Shown: positions 1 through 10,400 of the stretch, one piece after another | Layout of the letters: the number at the start of each line of letters is the position of its first letter | How positions within the stretch are numbered: position 1 is the first letter of the stretch | Notes under the pieces: generated by a model | What the model was told of the DNA's origin: nothing | Database searches by the model: none | Seen by the model: only the letters and a program-made list of their open reading frames with translations | From: Symsagittifera roscoffensis | Lineage: Eukaryota; Xenacoelomorpha; Acoela; Convolutidae | Direction: 5' to 3' | DNA length: 60,000 nucleotides | Assembly (NCBI RefSeq): GCF_963678635.1 | Contig: NC_087063.1 | Span: 84,121,574-84,181,573 of the forward strand | Translations under genes and position numbers: made by a program

Positions 1-3000
1 CTCAAGTAAGATATCAATGAATCCATTCCTCTCCACTCTAGTATCCTCACTCACCACTGTTGCCCTCAGCAGACCTCACGAGTACTCAAGTAAGCTATCA
101 ATGAATCCATTCCTCTCCACTCTAGTATCCTCACTCACCACTGTCGCCCTCAGCAGACCTCACCAGTACTCAAGTAAGATATCAATGAATCCATTCCTCT
201 CCACTCGTGTATCCTCAGTCACCACTGTCGCCCTCAGCAGACCTCACGATTACTCAAGTAAGATATCAATGAATCCATTCTTCTCCACTCTAGTATCCTC
301 ACTCACCACTGTCGCCCTCAGCAGACTTCACGAGTACTCAAGTAGGATATTAATGAATCCATTCCTCTCCACTCTAGTATCCTCACTCACAACTGTTGCC
401 CTCAGCAGACCTCACGAGTACTCAAGTAAGATATCAATGAATCCATTCCTCTCCACTCTAGTATCCTCACTCACCACTGTCGCCCTCAGCAGACCTCACG
501 AGTACTCAAGTAAGATATCAATGAATCCATTCCTCTCCACTCTAGTATCCTCACTCACCACTGTCGCCCTCAGCAGACCTCACGATTACTCAAGTAGGAC
601 ATTAATGAATCCATTCCTCTCCACTCTAGTATCCTCACTCACCACTGTCGCCCTCAGCAGACCTCACGAGTACTCAAGTAGGATATCAATGAATCCATTC
701 CTCTCCACTCTAGTATCCTCACTTACCACTGTCGCCCTCAGCAGACTTCACGAGTACTCAAGTAAGATATCAATGAATCCATTCCTCTCCACTCTAGTAT
801 CCTCACTCACCACTGTTGCCCTCAGCAGACCTCACGAGTACTCAAGTAAGATATCAATGAATCCTTTCCTTTCCACTCTAGTATCCTCACTCACCACTGT
901 CGCCCTCAGCAGACCTCACGAGTACTCAAGTAAGATATCAATGAATCCATTCCTCTCCACTCTAGTATCCTCACTCGCCACTGTCGCCCTCAGCAGACCT
1001 CACGATTACTCAAGTAGGACATTAATGAATCCATTCCTCTCCACTCTAGTATCCTCACTCACCACTGTCGCCCTCAGCAGACCTCACGAGTACTCAAGTA
1101 GGATATCAATGAATCCATTCCTCTCCACTCTAGTATCCTCACTTACCACTGTCGCCCTCAGCAGACTTCACGAGTACTCAAGTAAGATATCAATGAATCC
1201 ATTCCTCTCCACTCTAGTATCCTCACTCACCACTGTTGCCCTCAGCAGACCTCACGAGTACTCAAGTAAGATATCAATGAATCCTTTCCTTTCCACTCTA
1301 GTATCCTCACTTACCACTGTCGCCCTCAGCAGACCTCACCAGTACTCAAGTAAGAGATCAATGAATCCATTCCTCTCCACTCGTGTACCCTCACTCACCA
1401 CTGTCGCCCTCAGCAGACCTCACCAGTACTCAAGTAAGAGATCAATGAATCCATTCCTCTCCACTCGTGTATCCTCAGTCACCACTGTTGCCCTCAGCAG
1501 ACCTCACGAGTACTCAAGTAAGATATCAATGAATCCATTCCTCTCCACTCTAGTATCCTCACTCACCACTGTTGCCCTCAGCAGACCTCACGAGTACTCA
1601 AGTAAGATATCAATGAATCCATTCCTCTCCACTCTAGTATCCTCACTCACCACTGTCGCCCTCAGCAGACCTCACCAGTACTCAAGTAAGAGATCAATGA
1701 ATCAATTCCTCTCCACTCGTGTATCCTCAGTCACCACTGTTGCCCTCAGCAGAACTCACGAGTACTCAAGTAAGATATCAATGAATCCATTCTTCTCCAC
1801 TCTAGTATCCTCACTCACCACTGTCGCCCTCAGCAGACTTCACGAGTACTCAAGTAGGATATTAATGAATCCATTCCTCTCCACTCTGGTATCCTCACTC
1901 ACCACTGTTGCCCTCAGCAGACCTCACGAGTACTCAAGTAAGATATCAATGAATCCATTCTTCCTCTCCACTCTAGTAACCTCACTCACCACTGTCGCCC
2001 TCAGCAGACCTCACGAGTACTCAATTAAGATATCAATGAATCCATTCCTCTCCACTCTAGTATCCTCACTCACCACTGTCGCCCTCAGCAGACCTCACGA
2101 GTACTCAAGTAAGATATCAATGAATCCATTCCTCTCCACTCTAGTATCCTCACTCACCACTGTCGCCCTCAGCAGACCTCACGAGTACTCAAGTAAGATA
2201 TCAATGAATCCATTCCTCTCCACTCTAGTATCCTCACTCACCACTGTCGCCGTCAGCAGACCTCAAGAGTACTCAAGTAAGATATCAATGAATCCATTCC
2301 TCTCCACTCTAGTATCCTCACTCACCACTCTCGCCCTCAGTAGACCTCACGAGTAATCAAGTAAGATATCAATGAATCCATTCCTCTCCACTCTAGTAAC
2401 CTCACTCACCACTGTCGCCCTCAGCAGACCTCAAGAGTACTCAAGTAAGATACCAATGAATCCATTCCTCTCCACTCTAGTATCCTCAGTCACCACTGTC
2501 GCCCTCAGCAGGTCTCAAGAGTACTCAAGTAAGATACCAATGAATCCATTCCTCTCCACTCTAGTATCCTCACTCACCACTGTCGCCCTCAGCAGACCTC
2601 ACGAGTACTCAAGTAAGATATCAATGAATCCATTCCTCTCCACTCTTGTATCCTCACTCACCACTGTCGCCCTCAGCAGACCTCAAGAGTACTCAAGTAA
2701 GATATCAATGAATCCATTCCTCTCCACTCTAGTATCCTCACTCACCACTGTCGCCCTCAGCAGACCTCAAGAGTACTCAAGTAAGATACCAATGAATCCA
2801 TTCCTCTCCACTCTAGTATCCTCAGTCACCACTGTCGCCCTCAGCAGACCTCAAGAGTACTCAAGTAAGATACCAATGAATCCATTCCTCTCCACTCTAG
2901 TATCCTCAGTCACAACTGTCGCCCTCAGCAGATCTCAAGAGTACTCAAGTAAGATACCAATGAATCCATTCCTCTCCACTCTAGTATCCTCACTCACCAC

Positions 3001-6000
3001 TGTCGCCCTCAGCAGACCTCACGAGTACTCAAGTAAGATATCAATGAATCCATTCCTCTCCACTCTAGTATCCTCACTCACCACTGTCGCCCTCAGCAGA
3101 CCTCACGAGTACTCAAGTAAGATATCAATGAATCCATTCCTCTCCACTCTAGTATCCTCACTCACCATTCTCGCCCTCAGCAGACCTCACCAGTACTCAA
3201 GTAAGAGATCAATGAATCAATTCCTCTCCACTCGTGTATCCTCAGTCACCACTGTTGCCCTCAGCAGACCTCACGAGTACTCAAGTAAGATATCAATGAA
3301 TCCATTCTTCTCCACTCTAGTATCCTCACTCACCACTGTCGCCCTCAGCAGACTTCACGAGTACTCAAGTAGGATATTAATGAATCCATTCCTCTCCACT
3401 CTGGTATCCTCACTCACCACTGTTGCCCTCAGCAGACCTCACGAGTACTCAAGTAAGATATCAATGAATCCATTCTTCCTCTCCACTCTAGTATCCTCAC
3501 TCACCACTGTCGCCCTCAGCAGACCTCACGAGTACTCAATTAAGATATCAATGAATCCATTCCTCTCCACTCTAGTATCCTCACTCACCACTGTCGCCCT
3601 CAGCAGACCTCACGAGTACTCAAGTAAGATATCAATGAATCCATTCCTCTCCACTCTAGTATCCTCACTCACCACTGTCGCCCTCAGCAGACCTCACGAG
3701 TACTCAAGTAAGATATCAATGAATCCATTCCTCTCCACTCTAGTATCCTCACTCACCACTGTCGCCGTCAGCAGACCTCAAGAGTACTCAAGTAAGATAT
3801 CAATGAATCCATTCCTCTCCACTCTAGTATCCTCACTCACCACTGTCGCCCTCAGCAGACCTCACGAGTACTCAAGTAAGATATCAATGAATCCATTCCT
3901 CTCCACTCTAGTATCCTCACTCACCACTGTCGCCCTCAGCAGACCTCACGAGTACTCAAGTAAGATATCAATGAATCCATTCCTCTCCACTCTAGTATCC
4001 TCACTCACCATTCTCGCCCTCAGCAGACCTCAAGAGTACTCAAGTAAGATACCAATGAATCCATTCCTCTCTACTCTAGTATCCTCACTCACCACTGTCG
4101 CCCTCAGCAGACCTCACGAGTACTCAAGTAAGATATCAATGAATCCATTCCTCTCCACTCTTGTATCCTCACTCACCACTGTCGCCCTCAGCAGACCTCA
4201 AGAGTACTCAAGTAAGATATCAATGAATCCATTCCTCTCCACTCTAGTATCCTCACTCACCACTGTCGCCCTCAGCAGACCTCAAGAGTACTCAAGTAAG
4301 ATATCAATGAATCCATTACTCTCCACTCTAGTATCCTCACTCACCACTGTCGCCCTCAGCAGACCTCAAGAGTACTCAAGTAAGATACCAATGAATCCAT
4401 TCCTCTCCACTCTAGTATCCTCAGTCACCACTGTCGCCCTCAGCAGATCTCAAGAGTACTCAAGTAAGATACCAATGAATCCATTCCTCTCCACTCTAGT
4501 ATCCTCACTCACCACTGTCGCCCTCAGCAGACCTCAAGAGTACTCAAGTAAGATATCAATGAATCCATTCCTCTCCACTCTAGTATCCTCACTCACCACT
4601 GTCGCCCTCAGCAGACCTCACGAGTACTCAAGTAAGATATCAATGAATCCATTCCTCTCCACTCTAGTATCCTCACTCACCACTGTCGCCCTCAGCAGAC
4701 CTCACGAGTACTCAAGTAAGATATCAATGAATCCATTCCTCTCCACTCTAGTATCCTCACTCACCATTCTCGCCCTCAGCAGACCTCAAGAGTACTCAAG
4801 TAAGATACCAATGAATCCATTCCTCTCCACTATAGTATCCTCAGTCACCACTGTCGCCCTCAGCAGACCTCACGAGTACTCAAGTAAGATATCAATGAAT
4901 CCATTCCTCTCCACTCTAGTATCCTCACTCACCACTGTCGCCCTCAGCAGACCTCAAGAGTACTCAAGTAAGATATCAATGAATCCATTCCTCTCCACTC
5001 TAGTATCCTCACTCACCACTGTCGCCCTCAGCAGACCTCACGAGTACTCAAGTAAGATATCAATGAATCCATTCCTCTCCACTCTAGTATCCTCACTCAC
5101 CACTGTCTCCCTCAGCAGACCTCAAGAGTACTCAAGTAAGATACCAATGAATCCATTCCTCTCCACTCTAGTATCCTCAGTCACCACTGTCGCCCTCAGC
5201 AGACCTCACGAGTACTCAAGTAAGATACCAATGAATTCATTCCTCTCCACTCTAGTATCCTCACTCACCACTGTCGCCCTCAGCAGACCTCAAGAGTACT
5301 CAAGTAAGATACCAATGAATCCATTCCTCTCCACTCTAGTATCCTCAGTCACCACTGTCGCCCTCAGCAGACCTCAAGAGTACTCAAGTAAGATACCAAT
5401 GAATCCATTCCTCTCCACTCTAGTATCCTCAGTCACCACTGTCGCCCTCAGCAGACCTCACAAGTACTCAAGTAAAATACCAATGAATCCATTCCTCTCC
5501 ACTCTAGTATCCTCACTCACCACTGTCTCCCTCAGCAGACCTCAAGAGTACTCAAGTAAGATACCAATGAATCCATTCCTCTCCACTCTAGTATCCTCAG
5601 TCACCACTGTCGCCCTCAGCAGACCTCACGAGTACTCAAGTAAGATACCAATGAATCCATTCCTCTCCACTCTAGTATCCTCACTCACCACTGTCTCCCT
5701 CAGCAGACCTCAAGAGTACTCAAGTAAGATACCAATGAATCCATTCCTCTCCACTCTAGTATCCTCAGTCACCACTGTCGCCCTCAGCAGACCTCACGAG
5801 TATTCAAGTAGGATACCAATGAATCCATTCCTCTCCACTCTAGTATCCTCACTCACCACTGTCTCCCTCAGCAGACCTCCAGAGTACTCAAGTAAGATAT
5901 CAATGAATCCATTCCTCTCCATTCTAGCATCCTTACTCACCACTGTCGCCCTCAGCAGACCTCACGAGTACTCAAGTAAGATATCAATGAATCCATTCCT

Positions 6001-6860
6001 CTCCACTCTAGTATCCTCACTCACCACTGTCGCCCTCAGCAGACCTCACGAGTACTCAAGTAAGATATCAATTAATCCATTCCTCTCCATTCTAGTATCC
6101 TTACTCACCACTGTCGCCCTCAGCAGACCTCACGAGTACTCAAGTAAGATATCAATGAATCCATTCCTCTCCACTCTAGTATCCTCACTCACCACTTTAG
6201 CCCTCAGCAGACCTCACGAGTACTCAAGTAAGATATCAATGAATCCATTCCTCTCCACTCTAGTATCCTCACTCACCACTGTCGCCCTCAGCAGACCTCA
6301 CGAGTACTCAAGTAAGATATCAATGAATCCATTCCTCTCCACTCTAGTATCCTCACTCACCACTGTCGCCCTCAGCAGACCTCACGAGTACTCAAGTAAG
6401 ATATCAATGAATCCATTCCTCTCTATTCTAGTATCCTTACTCACCACTGTCGCCCTCAGCAGACCTCACGAGTACTCAAGTAAGATATCAATGAATCCAT
6501 TCCTCTCCACTCTAGTATCCTCACTCACCACTGTCACCCTCAGCAGACCTCACGAGTACTCAAGTAAGATATCATTGAATCCATTCCTCTCCATTCTAGT
6601 ATCCTTACTCACCACTGTCGCCCTCAGCAGACCTCACGAGTACTCAAGTCAGATATCAATGAATCCATTCCTCTCCACTCTAGTATCCTCACTCACCACT
6701 TTAGCCCTCAGCAGACCTCACGAGTACTCAAGTAAGATATCAATGAATCCATTCCTCTCCACTCTAGTATCCTCACTCACCATTTTAGCCCTCAGCAGAC
6801 CTCACGAGTACTCAAGTAAGATATCAATGAATCCATTCCTCTCCACTCTAGTATCCTCCC
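1..6860 (+). repeat. 84-bp tandem repeat array, about 82 copies
   Basis: The stretch is made of head-to-tail 84-bp units with core ATGAATCCATTCCTCTCCAC. It enters from the left window edge and ends in a diverged final unit near 6860. Units differ at a limited set of positions (gtc/gtt, cac/caa, cct/ctt, ata tca/ata cca, cta/ctt/cgt). Two units, near 1950 and 3465, carry the same extra TTC. Higher-order periods are visible: 420 bp (541-900 against 961-1320), 756 bp (4001 against 4757) and a block of about 650 bp at 1697 copied at 3212. The last kilobase partly alternates two subtypes (ACTCTAGTATCCTCA and ATTCTAGTATCCTTA). Such structure indicates repeated local amplification by unequal exchange. 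Confidence 0.97.
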
Positions 6861-6907
6861 TCACCACTGTCTCATCCACCAAACTGTCTCATGCAACCCC
6901 CAAGTGA
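17..6907 (+). CDS. Repeat-encoded open frame with one stop; coding status uncertain
   Basis: Forward frame 2 stays open through the whole 84-bp array except for one TAA at 2354-2356, where the other units have TAC. It gives two stretches of 779 and 1511 codons. Each unit encodes 28 residues, typically MNPFLSTLVSSLTTVALSRP followed by HEYSSKIS; the last unit ends TTVSSTKLSHATPK then TGA at 6905-6907. The other five frames have a stop in the consensus unit. Length changes seen (the +3 TTC units) keep frame. Against a real protein: 84 is divisible by 3, so an open unit stays open when amplified; many recurrent differences change the amino acid; there is no signal peptide and no known domain. It could be an exon of a repeat protein, a pseudogene, or non-coding satellite. 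It lies upstream of, and on the same strand as, the 7.3-12 kb gene, but no link is shown. Confidence 0.35.
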
Positions 6908-7274
6908 AAAGAAAACGTGAGTTATTTCTTGTGTTCCCCCGGTTTCCTCGCACAATAACAGGCTGTTGTCGTATGCGTAGCAAAAACGCAAAATAATATT
7001 TTTTGCTGTTGTGTTTTTTTCCAACTTTCTCAGCGTCAAGGCTCATTTGTAATCAAACTGAATGTCTGTGCTTGCTCAAAAAAGTTTTGAAAATGACTGC
7101 AACTTTTGTTTTCTCTGTGAAGTTTTTTTTCTGCGCTTTTTATGCTTTTTAAAATCTAAACAAGAAATTTAACAAGAAATTCCGCTAATGGAAACATTTT
7201 TTTATCGATATAAATCAAAGATTCCTTCCATATATTTTCTTTTTCGGTTTTGTCTGAATAATTGATAAAATGGA
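6908..7274. other. Unique AT-rich spacer between array and first exon
   Basis: No gene or repeat is recognised here. A T-rich run just before 7270 could serve as the polypyrimidine tract of the following exon's acceptor. Confidence 0.5.
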
Positions 7275-7463
7275 AGCTCTCCCTTTATTTAGTCCTGGCT
7301 CTGAGTGGGAAGTATCAGAACAGAAGTGTGTTCAACTTGAGTGACATCTGCACTTGCGAAGTGGAGACGAGTGATTACAGCAGCGACTGCAGTGTGTTCA
7401 CTGTCCACAAACCAGCACTAGTGGGAGTGGTCGGAAGCACCGACATGATCCTCATGCTAACTG
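7275..7463 (+). CDS. Exon A of the 7.3-12 kb membrane protein gene
   Basis: The open frame carries CTCEVETSDYSSDC and ends LVGVVGSTDMILMLT at donor G|GTAAAT, phase 1. Three acceptors are possible (after TTTATTTAG, after GCTCTGAG, or after GGGAAG), so the left edge is uncertain by about 30 bases. Confidence 0.6.
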
Positions 7464-10400
7464 GTAAATAGTGTAGATTTTGCAGCGGTGTTTGCTGGGG
7501 TGGATTTCAAGGGGGAGCTAGACTCCTCCACTCCTCGGTGTTTTGACCCTCTCCCCGTCTGATACTATTTTACGACATTTGTTTATCGCCCACCGGCCAT
7601 TTTGTTTTTTAGTTCAGGGGGAGCGCGCGCCAAAACAACGCGATTTCTAGGTTGGAAAACTCCGATAACATTATCCTGAAAATCCGCCGCATAGAACTAG
7701 ACCAATTTCTTGGGTTTTGGTAGAACTCCTGCTAACCCAAGTCAAAACTGCTAACCCAAGTCAGAATTCTGCGCCGCAGGTAGTTTTTTTTTAAAATAAA
7801 AAACGCCGTTTTTAGTAGTTTTGAGAAAATGTTTGCTTAAAAATGGTATTTCGCCCCGCGCTGAGCGAATAGAGTTGAGTAGAGCCTTCCATCAGTGTTT
7901 GCGAAGAGCGGCATTTGCTTAAAACTTTGTTTTTCCGACTTTCAATTAAATTGACGGAATATTTCTCGTTTTTTTTGTATATCATCTGAACACTTTTGAT
8001 CTCTTGGCTTAAAAATCAACAATCCTTAAAAATCTTTTTGTCACACCGCGCAGAAAAAAACTACACTAATTGGACATTTTGGTACATATATCGTAATAAG
8101 GTAAGTCCTCTTAAAACCTCAGCTGCAAAGCCACCCTAGTCGATCAAGGGAGGTTATCTTGCAAGATCTTGCAAGATTCTTGCAAAAGAGGGTTATCTTG
8201 CAAGATCTTGCAAGATGGAGGTTATCTTGCAAGATCTTTTAAAGAGATGCATCCTCTTTAAAAGAATCTTGCAAGATTCTTGCAAGATCTTGCAAGATAA
8301 CCTCCCTTGATCGACTAGGGCAATCGTTTAAAATTGAAATGAGGCAATGTTCTTATTATTACGATACCACACTCAAAAATTTCACCTGTGAATTTTATAG
8401 TGTATGGGGTAAAAACTATATAAACAAAAAAGATTCATTTTTTTCAAAATTCTTTCTCATTTTTCAATCAATTTCATCGGGAAATTAATGGCCAGTCGAA
8501 AAATCTCTGCTCCACCCTGTTACAAGTAATCTTTTGAAATACATAACTGGCTCGATTTTTTGTTATGCCAGATCTTTGAATAAGTTATTCTACCTTACAA
8601 AGCTTGCCCTATAACTTCTGGGATAATTCAATGCCAGATTTGTTTTGAATTGAAAAAAATGGCACAAAAAAGCTAATCGTATCGCTTAGGATTTTGAAGC
8701 AGTCTTTAAGGAAAAAAAATATCAATTAAAACTTTCAAATCGGACAAAAATTTATATATGTTTTGGCAAATCCTCTCCCAAAATTTTTTTTTGATATAAA
8801 CTAACAGATTTCTCATCAAGCTAGTTAAGCGTTATATAGACCAAATATTTGCAAGGCCTCATTATTCAGGTCTTTCAAAAATGAACTTTGTATTCGTGTG
8901 TGTTGTAGTTTTTTTAATATTCATGCAATATCAGGTACAAAAAATCATCAGAATGGGTTGAGTGATATACCGAAACGAATCTTTTCAGTCATGATTTGAT
9001 GCCTTTTAAAAAATTTTCAAAAAACTTTCTCAGTATTGAGAAAAACTGGCTTAAATTTTTGATTTCTATTTTCTATTTGAGCAAATAAAGCGAGCGAGCA
9101 GGCTTAAAACATCTTATTTATGCAATTTGAGCCCTGAGTTAGTTTTTGAAATTTTATAGCCTTTTTGGGAAACTTTTTTTAATTGGAGAAGTTTTGAAAA
9201 TTTTCCCAAATTTGAAAAAAAATTTGTTTTTCTAGTCTTTTTTCTGAAAAAGTTCTTCAACAACTTTTACTAAATTATTATAACTGGCTATCCTTGTTTC
9301 AGTGTTTGCAACTGCTTTGAACTGATTTAAATTTCCGCCTACGATGAACGTTTTAATAAAAATGCTAAAAAGTCTTTATTATTTACCACTATTTCGCCAA
9401 AAGGGCAGTTTTCACCACCTCATATTGAGTACTTTTTCAATTTGAGCTCAAAAAATCAATTTTTGTCTGTTTGTGTAACTTCTTTTGTTGAGTTCAATAA
9501 TTTGTATATGCCGACACCGAGTGTATTTTTTTCGATCTCTAGAGTAAAATTTCTTCGAAAACCTCTTAAGCGTTCTATATGATAAAGCAAATGAACCGAA
9601 ATGGTTTGAAAGCTCACAATAACCAAATAGGCGTGGGGTTGACAGAGACTGTTTTATATAATAGCTGAGCTTGAAACCCTGATGTTCCGACCGCATTTTG
9701 ATGCTGATTACAAAATCGTTGGTTGAAAAATTGATATGAAAAAATTGACAGAAAAAAAAACATATTTTTTTATTATCTGATTCCTTAAAAAGTTATTTAA
9801 AATACAAAAAGATGTATTAAACGCCTCATGTCTTAATAAAAAGGCCAAACTACTTGCCTCAGTTACACTTGGAAAGATTTAACCCGCTGCTTACTGGCAT
9901 TATCAGAACGCAATATATCGTGCGTTAATTATCCCATTTTGGTCGAGTTAGTCATTTTCAAACCCCCATCGTTTAAAAAAAAACTGAAAACGGTTCATTT
10001 TTTTTATTCACGCTCCGGACAAAAATGTTTTTGAAATTCTTTAATGTTTTTTTTTGAAAATTTAGTCAATTTTTTTTCAAGCGACCACTCTTATAGATAC
10101 CAATTCTGTGGGAACATTCAGTTATTCGCCCGGATACGCGCAGTCTTGCTTAACTTTCTGCTATGAAAACTTGCTACTATTTTCAGTGGGTCCCATGGAC
10201 TGGCAGAAGAGGGAGTCGGTGGTGTTCGAGTGTCGACACTCCTTCGTCCCCCTCATCACCTTCTATGCATTCCCTCTGCACTTCGAAACTGTCGTCAATG
10301 AAATCATCGGCGGGTGAGAAGAAAAAACTAATTGAATACTTTTTCACATAAATTGCTGAAGTTCTGCTCGTTGCTAGTTAGTGAAAACAACACAGACCAC

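Noticed and set aside
1-6860. CRISPR array
   Set aside because: Units are contiguous without unique spacers, and the DNA is eukaryotic.
7800-8050. Another copy of the 0.43-kb dispersed repeat (CCGACTTTCAATTAAATTGA near 7940)
   Set aside because: Only a short patch looks alike; the rest could not be followed with confidence.
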